A stretch of 62,533 bases of DNA from CAZLRH01 sp964562015 (lineage in GTDB: Bacteria; Verrucomicrobiota; Verrucomicrobiia; Opitutales; JABDGR01), in the NCBI GenBank assembly GCA_964562015.1, contig CAZLRH010000022.1, forward strand, positions 1 through 62,533, in the 5' to 3' direction. The position numbers and the translations under genes are program-made. Of this stretch, positions 25,949 to 34,112 are shown piece by piece. Numbering within the stretch: position 1 is the stretch's first letter; every line of letters begins with the position of its first letter. The notes beneath the pieces were generated by a model. It did not search any database, was not told the DNA's origin, and was given only the letters and a program-made list of their open reading frames with translations.

Positions 25949-26347
25949 TCACGCCGGAGTCTTTATATCGTGAGCAGGAAAATCCGACAAGCAGCGCACA
26001 TCTATACGACCGATATACGGCTCATTTTCATCCGCCTTTCCCCGGAAATCGGGCGGCATATCGCGCAGATATTCAAGATTCAAGCTGGCGATTTCCGACA
26101 GAAGCAGACCCAGCCGGACGCCATGCAAAACGACTTCATGGCTGGCAAACAACAGCACCAATTCCTCGTCCTTTCCGGTGCCGTGATGCCATGCAGACCC
26201 GAAATGCGACCACGGCAGCACCCATTTTTCACCATGCCATGAATGAATTTGCAACGCCCGCCCCGGTTCCTTTGCCGACCCGCACGAACGGGACGGCGGA
26301 GGCTCCGATGCACGCTTTTGTTGGATGGCTTCTTGGAGAGTGCTCAT
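25949..26347 (-). CDS. Small conserved protein coupled to the relaxase
   Basis: A 132-aa protein whose ATG (26347) overlaps the relaxase stop... in fact the relaxase ends at 26344, a 4-base ATGA overlap that implies coupled translation. The middle part (LQIHSWHGEKWVLPWSHFGS, ELVLLFASHEVVLHGVRLGL) is a compact beta-rich segment, and a basic N-terminus MSTLQEAIQQKRASEPPPSR precedes it. No known family is recognised. It could be a relaxosome accessory. The IS1-family element inserted 18 bases beyond its stop, so it was not broken. Confidence 0.75.
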   Translation of the reverse strand: MSTLQEAIQQKRASEPPPSRSCGSAKEPGRALQIHSWHGEKWVLPWSHFGSAWHHGTGKDEELVLLFASHEVVLHGVRLGLLLSEIASLNLEYLRDMPPDFRGKADENEPYIGRIDVRCLSDFPAHDIKTPA

Positions 26348-29121
26348 GGGAAAATTTTTGGTCTCACCGTAGAGCGAGGCGTCAACCGCATCACCGACTC
26401 ATGCAGCCTCACCCGTTCAGTTGCGGCCATTGCCCGGCGCGACCATTCCGGGAGCCGGGAGCGCAGGCCGAGTGATGGCGGCGAAGGCAGGGCGTCGAAT
26501 TTCATTTCCAAGGCTAAACCACGTTCACCGCTTTGTTCGATGCTGGCCCGCATTTCGGCTTTGTCCTCAGTGAAAACGACGACCCGTTTCCGCCCCCGCG
26601 AGATGGCGACATACCATTGATTGGAATTCGTCGCCATGCGGTTGCCCGCATCCGCAATGAGAACCGTGTCCACCGTCTTCCCTTGCGAGGCATAGGACGT
26701 GACCGCATAACCGTGGTTAAACAGCCTTTGGGCCGGGGTTAGAGTTTTGCGCACCCCGGCGTCATCCTTGACCACGAGTGCGCCGTTCTTGCCTACCCGG
26801 CATACCGTCACGAGTTCACCGTTGGCAATGGCATGGCCTTCTTTGGATTCTCCATTGAATTTCAATTGCAGGCGGTCACCCGATGCCACGTACAGTTCCC
26901 GTTCAACCGCGACCGCGAGCCGATTGGCATAGCGGTAACTCAGCGTGGATCGCCGCCCATCTTTGACGAGCACGACGCCACGCACATTCGTTCCAGCAAT
27001 CGGGCAAAGGTCGCCTTTCTTGAAACGGCCATACCGTTGCAGCAAGTAAGCGAATTGTCCCGCCTGGTAGCACTGCGAATCGTGTTTCTGCGCCTCAGTT
27101 AGGTCAACGGCTTGGTAGGTTTTTAGTGCAACACCGGAGCCGACACGACCCTTCGATTGGAGTTCTCCACGGATGGCATCATTCACGGCATTGACCTCAT
27201 TCCATGTTTGGCCCACGACCAGGGCGCGTTCATGGCGGTCAATGCTGGCGACGTATTCCCGCGCCAGCGTTTCACGACGGGTTTCAATCCCAACTTCGCG
27301 GACGCACCCGAGGCGGTCGAGACTATCGAAAGATTCAGCGATTTGCCCGAACGACGCCAGTTTGACCGCCTGGCGGTATCCCGCCACGAATGCCCGTTCC
27401 TTCGCCGATTTTGCCATGTCAGGGTTTTGCCGCCGAATCTCCCGCAGCACCGCCGCTTTTAATCCGCTGAATTCCTCAATCGCACGGAGCGCATCCGAAG
27501 CCTGAACGGCCCCATGCTGCCGGGTGTCACCGGACAAAATCAATCGGCCATTATATGCTTTCACCAAGGAAACCAACGCGCTCAATTGCTTCCCCCCAAT
27601 CTGCCCGGCCTCATCCACAAGCACGACCGCCCGCGCGGGCAGTGTTTTCGTTTGGAGGCAGTGCGCAAGCGTATGAGCATCCATACCATCGCTACGCAAA
27701 TCAGCTACTTGCTGCCGTTGCGGAGCCAGCACCACGACCGGACGACCGGCAGCTTGAATCCCCCGCGTAACTTCGCGAAGGGTGAAACTCTTCCCGGTGC
27801 CCGCGCCACCCCGAAACAGCGTGATAAAGTCCCGGCTTTCAAGAATCTGCTTCACCGCCGCTGTTTGTTCCGCTGAAAGGCCCGAGACCGGTTGGAAATC
27901 GGCATTGAGGGAGGAACACTGACCACGCCCATCATGGGCGGCGACGACGATGCCAAGTTCGCAGCGCAGGACTTCGCGCGAAGTGAGTTTGTGCGTGCCC
28001 TCTTCGCGGAGATAGGCCCGTTTTTCAATGGCCTCGCGCAAGGCCGTCAGGTCAAAATCTTGCCCCCGGCCATGCACCAGCGCCGCCGCCATCAATTCAT
28101 AGTCATTCACCACAGAGCGCCGTTCAAAAAGATGCTCATCCGCCCATGCGACCAAGCTTCCGACATCGGCTTTAACCGCGGTTTGCGGCGACGCCGCCCG
28201 AAGGGCATCCAAGGCGTCTTGATCGGTTTTTGTCAGTTGAGCCGTCCATAGGGGTCGCAATTGTTCAGCCGTCGAGTCCTTTATCTTCCGTTTCCGCTCT
28301 TTGCGGGCAATCTGTTCGCGCACGTCCTTGACGTTGTCGGGCAATCCTTCGCGTTGGATGCGTTTTTGGGTTTCTTGGTCAATTTGCTGATGCCGTTTGG
28401 AAAATTGAGCGATGACGCTGGCAGGAACGTTCTTGATTTCAAAGTCACGTGCATTGCCCTCGATTTCATACCCGAGTATCCGAAGGCCTTTTGCCAGTTC
28501 ATGGTAATAGCAGTTTTCGACAAACTTTTGCGCGCGGTACATCCCTGACGCGGCCAGTGCCTTCCACCGATTTTCCACCGGGTCAAACGTGGCGTTGAAA
28601 ACCACGCAATGGGTATGCAGATGCGGATCGAGTTCCCGGCTGGTGTCGTGCCGGAAGGCCGCGCCCACCACATTCCCCGTCACCCGCTCGCCATTTTGTC
28701 CCGACTTCCGAACCCGGGTTTCGGCGAACTTTTCCAGCTCGCCCATCACCAGTTTCACCGCCTGACTGTGCAGTTCCAAAATGCGGTCATCCTGCATCAG
28801 TGCGACCACCGAAACCGACTTTGGCGGGCTAATCGTGAAGTCATAAAACACCCGCCGATTGGCGACAGTTTTGCCCGCTTCTCGCCGCTTTGAATTCTTC
28901 CGCTGGGTCAATTTTTGACCCGTGACCGGATTCAGCCCCTCGCACAACGCCAGGAATTCTTTCTCACCAACCCGACCCTTTAGACCCAGTTTTTCGGCAG
29001 CTTCGCCAAACCATTCACCCGTCACCTTCTGACCCTCGGCATAGTAATCGCCCACGCTCAAATGCTCGCGGAAGTATTCCCGCGCATGACGCAAATTCAA
29101 CTGTGCTTTGGGACTCAGCAT
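26344..29121 (-). CDS. MOBF (TrwC/TraI-type) relaxase-helicase
   Basis: A 925-aa protein that nicks oriT and unwinds the transferred strand. The N-terminal relaxase domain opens like TrwC: candidate catalytic tyrosines are Tyr16 (HAREYFREH) and Tyr26/Tyr27 (VGDYYAEG). The three-histidine metal motif FRHDTSRELDPHLHTHC is near residues 155-170, and FYDFTISPPKSVSVVAL is typical. The C-terminal half is a RecD-like SF1 helicase: Walker A RGGAGTGKSFTL near 437, Walker B VVLVDEAGQIGG, LSGDTRQHGAVQ, and a final motif GYAVTSYASQGKTVDTVL then YVAISRGRKRVVVFTEDKA. Length is close to TrwC (about 970). It is the first gene of the leftward transfer block; the structured region upstream is the likely oriT. 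Confidence 0.95.
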   Translation of the reverse strand: MLSPKAQLNLRHAREYFREHLSVGDYYAEGQKVTGEWFGEAAEKLGLKGRVGEKEFLALCEGLNPVTGQKLTQRKNSKRREAGKTVANRRVFYDFTISPPKSVSVVALMQDDRILELHSQAVKLVMGELEKFAETRVRKSGQNGERVTGNVVGAAFRHDTSRELDPHLHTHCVVFNATFDPVENRWKALAASGMYRAQKFVENCYYHELAKGLRILGYEIEGNARDFEIKNVPASVIAQFSKRHQQIDQETQKRIQREGLPDNVKDVREQIARKERKRKIKDSTAEQLRPLWTAQLTKTDQDALDALRAASPQTAVKADVGSLVAWADEHLFERRSVVNDYELMAAALVHGRGQDFDLTALREAIEKRAYLREEGTHKLTSREVLRCELGIVVAAHDGRGQCSSLNADFQPVSGLSAEQTAAVKQILESRDFITLFRGGAGTGKSFTLREVTRGIQAAGRPVVVLAPQRQQVADLRSDGMDAHTLAHCLQTKTLPARAVVLVDEAGQIGGKQLSALVSLVKAYNGRLILSGDTRQHGAVQASDALRAIEEFSGLKAAVLREIRRQNPDMAKSAKERAFVAGYRQAVKLASFGQIAESFDSLDRLGCVREVGIETRRETLAREYVASIDRHERALVVGQTWNEVNAVNDAIRGELQSKGRVGSGVALKTYQAVDLTEAQKHDSQCYQAGQFAYLLQRYGRFKKGDLCPIAGTNVRGVVLVKDGRRSTLSYRYANRLAVAVERELYVASGDRLQLKFNGESKEGHAIANGELVTVCRVGKNGALVVKDDAGVRKTLTPAQRLFNHGYAVTSYASQGKTVDTVLIADAGNRMATNSNQWYVAISRGRKRVVVFTEDKAEMRASIEQSGERGLALEMKFDALPSPPSLGLRSRLPEWSRRAMAATERVRLHESVMRLTPRSTVRPKIFP

Positions 29122-29240
29122 GGTAAAAATGGCCGACTTCGCGGATTCACTTATGAAAACGCAGTCGCGTTTTTTTGATGCAGGACGCCCTTCCCCTTAC
29201 GTTGAAACGTAAGGTTCACCGTTGCATAAGTGGCGTTCGT
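29122..29240. other. Candidate origin of transfer (oriT)
   Basis: Directly upstream of the relaxase start are nested inverted repeats: CACTTATG (29148-29155) with CATAAGTG (29225-29232), AAAACGC/GCGTTTT (29156-29162 and 29167-29173, 4-base loop, then TTT), and a perfect 9-bp CCTTACGTT/AACGTAAGG (29195-29203 and 29206-29214). MOBF oriTs usually lie beside the relaxase gene and contain inverted repeats next to nic. The nic site cannot be assigned from sequence alone. The middle hairpin with its T run could also act as a terminator on the plus strand. Confidence 0.5.
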
Positions 29241-29783
29241 CATCACCCATGCTGGGCCGTCAACCTGCGCCTCCATACCGGCTGGCAACCATCGGCTTTT
29301 CGGCTTGGCGCGGTGGCGCAGTTGCGCCGGATTCCGACCACCACGACAACGCGCCGCGCTTCGCTTATTCGGCGCGCCCTCGTGTCATCGGCGGTTACAT
29401 GAGGCACCCACGGGAAGACTTGGGCAGGCGTCACGTCGCCGCCTTTCGCCTCCGCTGGCCGGCACGCAGGCTGGCCGCTCCGGCTCCGGCCCGCGCCGTG
29501 CCGCCAATCTCAGCCCAAGACTCCCCGTGGGCCTATTGCTGTGCCAAATTGGCCTTTCCCGACAACGCGCGAAGATTCTCCTATTCGTCGAATGACTGCC
29601 TGCCCTCTGTCGCCCATTTTATCACGCCGGGCAAGGTAGTGCTCCTTCGTCGCCTCCACCACGCGCAACCGGTCAGTCGCCCGGTTGCGCTTTGCCTCGG
29701 CGTGACTGCGGGGCGCGAGATCGGGCCGCATGGACGACTCGGCGCATTGCCGGAGCCAGGGCGGACGCGATTTCGCGAAAACC
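29241..29783. other. Gene-poor structured intergenic region
   Basis: No convincing gene in about 540 bases; the open frames have unnatural composition. Further inverted repeats occur: GGCGCA-GT-TGCGCC near 29313-29326; a 19-bp pair with two mismatches (29407-29425 and 29513-29531) enclosing 87 bases; and a perfect 10-bp GCGCAACCGG/CCGGTTGCGC (29663-29672 and 29681-29690). It may extend the oriT region, hold a structured RNA, or provide a single-strand promoter or replication signal. Confidence 0.45.
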
Positions 29784-30236
29784 ATGAAAGTCTATGAAGC
29801 AAGTATCCACTATACGCTCGTGCGTTCCGGTCACCAGGTGGCCTTGAACACGCCAGCGGAGATTGTCGAATATATGCTAGGCGCCTTTGACGACTCGCCT
29901 TTGCAGGAAAGCTTCTACGTAGTGTGCCTCAATCGAAAGTATCGGCCTCTTTGCCGAAACCGGATTACGATGGGAACAGCGACGGCCACTTTGGCCCACC
30001 CACGCGAAGTATTTAGAATCGCGGTACTGGCATCGGCCACGGCCATCGTGTGTATCCACAACCATCCCAGCGGCGACCCCTCGCCGAGCGCGGCGGACAT
30101 TGCCGTAACCCGGCAGCTACACGAAGCCGCCAACATAATAGAGATTGAACTGTTAGACCACGTCATTATCGGAAACCAGGAAGATGACCCAAATGGTCGG
30201 GGCTACTTCAGCTTCCGCGAGGCCGGGAGGTTGTAG
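29784..30236 (+). CDS. RadC-like JAB-domain protein
   Basis: A 150-aa protein comprising only the JAB/MPN domain of RadC. The metal motif is visible: VCIHNHPSGDPSPSAADIAV near residues 90-110 (H-x-H-P-S-G then S and D), then ELLDHVIIGN. The helix-hairpin-helix N-terminus of chromosomal RadC is missing, as is usual for RadC-like genes on mobile elements, where they lie near anti-restriction and transfer genes. Start ATG 29784; the longer frame upstream is non-coding. Its biochemical role remains unsettled in the literature. It is the first plus-strand gene after the oriT candidate, so it could enter the recipient early. Confidence 0.9.
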   Translation: MKVYEASIHYTLVRSGHQVALNTPAEIVEYMLGAFDDSPLQESFYVVCLNRKYRPLCRNRITMGTATATLAHPREVFRIAVLASATAIVCIHNHPSGDPSPSAADIAVTRQLHEAANIIEIELLDHVIIGNQEDDPNGRGYFSFREAGRL

Positions 30237-30420
30237 GGCGGATGGCCCGCAACGACCCGGCCAATATGCAGTAATCGTCATTTGGCATTTCGCCAATTTC
30301 GTTTGCCCAGGAGGCCTTGCTTCGTTTCAATTCGGCAAAGTCGAAGAAATAGCTATCCGCACCGTTAATGGCTCCAAATCCCGCCAATTCGTTGAGCCAT
30401 GCATATTCTTCGTATTCCAC
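30208..30420 (-). CDS. Possible small protein or remnant of a displaced gene
   Basis: The minus frame reads a natural-looking 70-aa sequence from GTG 30420 (VEYEEYAWLNELAGFGAING, ADSYFFDFAELKRSKASWAN, EIGEMPNDDYCILAGSLRAI). The frame stays open and protein-like upstream to about 30503 (WHTEEHIARGRKIIRLRCLC) but has no start codon there and runs antisense to the GHKL-like gene. It may be the 3' part of an older ICE gene cut when the plus-strand pair was gained. No ribosome site. Low certainty. Confidence 0.35.
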   Translation of the reverse strand: MEYEEYAWLNELAGFGAINGADSYFFDFAELKRSKASWANEIGEMPNDDYCILAGSLRAIRPTTSRPRGS

Positions 30421-31667
30421 GGAAGCAAAACATAGGCACCGTAGCCGGATTATTTTCCGACCTCGGGCAATATGCTCCTCGGTGTGCCATTCAAATACCT
30501 AGCGATTTAGATGAATATCGGCTCTGCGGAAAGGGCGATTTTCTTCAATTTCTATTCACTTGGGCTACATGGTGCCCAGAGGCTCCCGTCGTAACCCACA
30601 TTCCTCCAGAAACTTCAAATTCTTCAGCCCTAATTCAGCTGAGAAAGCTTTTTAGCGAAGAACATGGCTTTTTACTCGGCCTTCTCGCTAGGCGATTTGG
30701 CCTATCTCCACAAAGGCGATTTCTTGACACTCGCCTAAATGACCTGTCACCCGAAGTTGTTGAGGATGCATTCTTATCCAGTAGAATTTTTGAACTCAAT
30801 CAGCCGATTTCTAAAGGAACTCGAACATTCTTAGCCATCGACAATTTAATGGACCAGGATGGCAGCGTACTGAATCCCTACGCAAAGGTATATATTCGGC
30901 GCAATCCCAACTATTTGACAATGAAGGAGGCATTTAAGACGCTTCTAGAGACGACATTTGCACGGTTGCCAAAGCGCGTTGCTAAACTTGCCCGCGCCAG
31001 CCTTAATCTCCACGCAAATTTCCTGGAGCAAGTTTCTCAATTTACATACGAAATTTTCGAAAACGCTGACCGCTGGGGCGCCTATCCATACGAAAAGTCC
31101 ATACGAGGAATCTTAGCTCATTTCCATTTTCGTGAATCAATTGGCGAAAGACCGTTCCACGTTCAGGTCGGTACAGACAATCCCTTGTCATTGTATTTGC
31201 GGCATTTTTGTAATGAAGAAGGCTATGAAAGGACCGCATTCTTAGAACTTACAATTTTTGATAATGGACCGACACTTGCAACCCATTATCTCGGCAAAGA
31301 ACCAAAACCTTTGAGGGCGGAATATAAGGCAACGACAGATTGCCTCCTCTTGGCGAGCGGACGGAGCGCAAAATCCTCGGAAGGCAAGGGCCTCTATGAA
31401 ACGATGAAGCTCCTCAACGCCAGTCACGGATTTTTACGCTATCGAGCAAAACGGCTTAATTTATACCGCGATTTTATAGCCAATCCACTAAATCTCGAAG
31501 AACTGGCCCTATTGGAAAATGAAGAATTGGCGAAGAGACAGACGGGAATGCGAAAACACTTATTCTTGAATGATTGGCATTCTCGAAATACTCGCCCAAA
31601 GCCGCAGGCGAAAGCAGTTGGGACATTTTTTACATTTATTGTTCCTGTGGAGGACATTCTCAAATGA
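30399..31667 (+). CDS. GHKL-ATPase-like protein, first gene of a coupled pair
   Basis: A 422-aa protein. The C-terminal half shows a GHKL (Bergerat-fold) ATPase signature: N box YEIFENADRWG (Glu218, Asn221), G1 box ELTIFDNGPTLA (Asp288), and G2 box SSEGKGLYETMKLLNASHG (Gly329-Gly331). The N-terminal 150 residues resemble a small STAS-like regulatory domain (AIQIPSDLDEYRLCGKGDFL, QFLFTWATWCPEAPVVTHIP) but this is not certain. No membrane segment, phosphoacceptor His box or response regulator is present, so it is not an ordinary sensor kinase. Its stop overlaps the next start in ATGA, so both proteins are made together. ATG 30399 is used because protein-like sequence begins directly after it. 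Confidence 0.8.
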   Translation: MHILRIPRKQNIGTVAGLFSDLGQYAPRCAIQIPSDLDEYRLCGKGDFLQFLFTWATWCPEAPVVTHIPPETSNSSALIQLRKLFSEEHGFLLGLLARRFGLSPQRRFLDTRLNDLSPEVVEDAFLSSRIFELNQPISKGTRTFLAIDNLMDQDGSVLNPYAKVYIRRNPNYLTMKEAFKTLLETTFARLPKRVAKLARASLNLHANFLEQVSQFTYEIFENADRWGAYPYEKSIRGILAHFHFRESIGERPFHVQVGTDNPLSLYLRHFCNEEGYERTAFLELTIFDNGPTLATHYLGKEPKPLRAEYKATTDCLLLASGRSAKSSEGKGLYETMKLLNASHGFLRYRAKRLNLYRDFIANPLNLEELALLENEELAKRQTGMRKHLFLNDWHSRNTRPKPQAKAVGTFFTFIVPVEDILK

Positions 31668-33985
31668 AAGCAGCTTTCAGTTTTGATTTTATTGCAACTC
31701 CGTCAAAGGCGCACCCACGACGCCATTCGGTATTCTTTTTTGGGAAAAACGGGTTGAGCCCTGCCGATTGCTATCTAGCAATTGACGCTCACTATTCACG
31801 GCATCCAATTTCTGATGACGTTACATTTATCAGTCTAGCGGGAAGTGAAGACATTTTGCGCAAGGCTCTTGCGGATTCTCGAATTTCCACGCGTATTAGG
31901 CAAACGAATGGAGGCGGAGGACGACGTCGGCGTATTTTAGTCGTTCGCTTTGACGGAACAATTTCCGAACTGATCGGCCAATCCTACGGACATGAGGTTT
32001 TAGCTGACAATGAATTCTGTGAAACCATAAAACACAACAGCGCAGATTTTATCTTCCGCGAGCATCATGGGATGCTAGAAGCTTCCGAATCGCATCATTA
32101 TGTCAAGCCATCGCTTAAACATACAAACCGTTTTATGCGGAGCGGCACAGTTCTTATAAACGGCGTAGAAATTGATTTGCTTGCCGTGTGGCTCCTTCCA
32201 TTCCTCGCCAAAAATGTTAGGCATATTTACACCGACAGTTCAACAATCAACTCGGTTGCATATGCACTGGTGCTTCTTAGAAATCGTTTGGCTCCAGACG
32301 CTGAACGCATTTACCCTACTATTCAGAGTTTCGAATCATACAAAGGGTTGAACGAGAATACCTTTCCCGATAAAGACGGATCACTCGTATTGATCTCTGC
32401 TTCCAGCGGCGGAGGGATGTTGCAGGACATTGTCAATAAATACCGAATAGATTCGAATCGCCTTTGTACACTTTACTATCTGGGTGAGGAATTGCCGTGC
32501 GGCAAGATTCTTTGTAATCTCACTCGGACAAAGAGCAATTTGAACGGATTTTTACCCGCAGTTTTGACGAAGAGTGGCGACAGAGGCCAGTTTCCAGTTC
32601 ACTCCTTACCCGTTCACATCTTGGCAGAAGCGTTTCTTCCAGAGAACCCGGTCGTGGAGGCAGTTCAAGTGACGACAGACGACATTCCCGAATGGTGGAA
32701 TTCTTTTAAGCATTCTTTTATTGGGCGTCGTTTAATTCGCTGCTATTCGCCTGACCCGCTCGAAATTGACATGACCAGCCCGCCAAGGCATCCGGTGGCA
32801 ATTGATTTGTCCGAGGCCCTTCGCGCCGACACTCAATTTACCTCCAAAATCAATCGAATCCTAAGAACTTCGGTTCCAGTGACGTTAAAAACGGTCATTT
32901 CATTTGAGGATTCCGGCTCCAAATCGATCGTTCGCAAATTAAAGAAACTGGTCGAAACACAACGAGGACACAGCCAGAACATTCAACAGGTTTTTGCAGG
33001 AAAATACGCAGGCCAAAATGGTGTCGGATTTGAAGTTGATGCAGATGCGCAGGCGAGTTGTTGCGTTATCTGTTCAGCCCTCACCGATGACACCCGCCTT
33101 CTCGACATTACGCAAATACTTCGTCACTGCCAAAAGAATCACGCAATTAGTTTCGTCGTCGGCTTGGTAGTATCGCCATCAAGCAAGGATTTTCGGGAAT
33201 TTAAGAACAATATTTGCTATTCTCAGTCAGGAGTGCCATATCCGCTGCACATTGCAGAGACAATCGAACTTCCGCGTGTTTTCCGAGGGGAATTGACCTC
33301 CTGGGATGAGGAATTAAGATTTTGGGTAGAGCAACTAAAGGCGATAAAACGCCAGAAGCCACTGAAGTCCGTACGGAAGAAAGTTGAATCACGTATAGCG
33401 CAATTACAATCTCCAGATGGCGGGCCAGGATTCATAGATAATGCTTTTCTCACAGGTGGTCATTTACGACCCTTATCTCTGCGGCCAAATTCAGTTTTTA
33501 CGGAAGGACTGGCCTCTAACCTTTGCTTCAGTCAGGCGGATATATTCTTGGCCGCTACGGCTGTGCTTCACAATTTGCGAACGCATAAGGATGGAGCAGG
33601 CCGATTAGAGCAACATCCCCATAAGCGTACGGTGATCTCCCCGAGGCTTTTTTATCGTTTTAGTGACGGGATTATACAGGCAGCATTTCTCAGGGCAGCG
33701 ACCGGGAGCGAACTTAACTTTCGGATGGACAGAAGCATGAGCAAACTTATGGGTGACGTACTGATTGCGATATTCCAGAAGCCAGAGAGCCCGCGAGCAG
33801 AGGCACTGATTGAAATGCTGTACGCAATCGCACTTGGAAAATTGCGATTACTTTGTGAGGACTTGACGGCGTTTCTCGATTGTATTGAGCCGCAGCTCGT
33901 AAAAAAGACTAAGTTTGAACTTGAAAAGTTCATTTGCTCCGTTATCCGCGAGAAATATCTGGGGCCTTCACCGCAAGGTACGTGA
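31664..33985 (+). CDS. Large phosphoribosyltransferase-like protein, second gene of the GHKL pair
   Basis: A 773-aa protein coupled to the GHKL-like gene by a 4-base ATGA overlap. Residues 140-300 look like a type I phosphoribosyltransferase fold: a substrate-hood-like HHYVKPSLKHTNRFMRSGTV, a first core helix (LLAVWLLPFLAKNVRHIYTD, STINSVAYALVLL), and a PRPP-loop-like SLVLISASSGGGMLQDIV at 240-257. In that loop the usual acidic pair (DD/ED) is replaced by serine and alanine, so catalysis may be altered or lost. The remaining 470 residues have no recognised family; they contain EDSGSKSIVRKLKKLVETQR and a helical C-terminus. Functional pairing with the GHKL protein is certain only in the sense of operon structure; defence is a hypothesis. 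Confidence 0.75.
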   Translation: MKAAFSFDFIATPSKAHPRRHSVFFFGKNGLSPADCYLAIDAHYSRHPISDDVTFISLAGSEDILRKALADSRISTRIRQTNGGGGRRRRILVVRFDGTISELIGQSYGHEVLADNEFCETIKHNSADFIFREHHGMLEASESHHYVKPSLKHTNRFMRSGTVLINGVEIDLLAVWLLPFLAKNVRHIYTDSSTINSVAYALVLLRNRLAPDAERIYPTIQSFESYKGLNENTFPDKDGSLVLISASSGGGMLQDIVNKYRIDSNRLCTLYYLGEELPCGKILCNLTRTKSNLNGFLPAVLTKSGDRGQFPVHSLPVHILAEAFLPENPVVEAVQVTTDDIPEWWNSFKHSFIGRRLIRCYSPDPLEIDMTSPPRHPVAIDLSEALRADTQFTSKINRILRTSVPVTLKTVISFEDSGSKSIVRKLKKLVETQRGHSQNIQQVFAGKYAGQNGVGFEVDADAQASCCVICSALTDDTRLLDITQILRHCQKNHAISFVVGLVVSPSSKDFREFKNNICYSQSGVPYPLHIAETIELPRVFRGELTSWDEELRFWVEQLKAIKRQKPLKSVRKKVESRIAQLQSPDGGPGFIDNAFLTGGHLRPLSLRPNSVFTEGLASNLCFSQADIFLAATAVLHNLRTHKDGAGRLEQHPHKRTVISPRLFYRFSDGIIQAAFLRAATGSELNFRMDRSMSKLMGDVLIAIFQKPESPRAEALIEMLYAIALGKLRLLCEDLTAFLDCIEPQLVKKTKFELEKFICSVIREKYLGPSPQGT

Positions 33986-33989
33986 ATTT

Positions 33990-34105
33990 TCATCAACCAC
34001 CACCCTCGCGCCTCAATTGTATCGCCGCCGTCAAGGTCCGCTTCGCTCTCCACCTTGACTGCGGCGGGAAAAGGCGCGGTTAAGGAGGGTTGGTGGAGAA
34101 ATCGT
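33990..34105. other. Large nested inverted repeat after the GHKL/PRTase pair
   Basis: An inner near-perfect stem (34023-34037 with 34052-34067, GTCAAGGT/ACCTTGAC plus CGCCGCC/GCGGCGG with one bulge) is enclosed by imperfect outer arms (ACCACCACCCTCGCGCC and GGCGCGGTTAAGGAGGGTTG). It separates the plus-strand pair from the minus-strand genes at 34113. It may be a bidirectional transcription stop or a recombination boundary of the cargo. Confidence 0.5.
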
Positions 34106-34112
34106 TGGTTGT

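Noticed and set aside
29222..29797. 191-aa and other plus-strand frames, and a 91-aa minus frame at 29510-29785, in the gap before the RadC-like gene
   Set aside because: Arg/Pro/Ala-rich without domains, mutually overlapping, and without ribosome sites; the region is better explained by inverted repeats. The 91-aa minus frame is the least unlikely but not supported.
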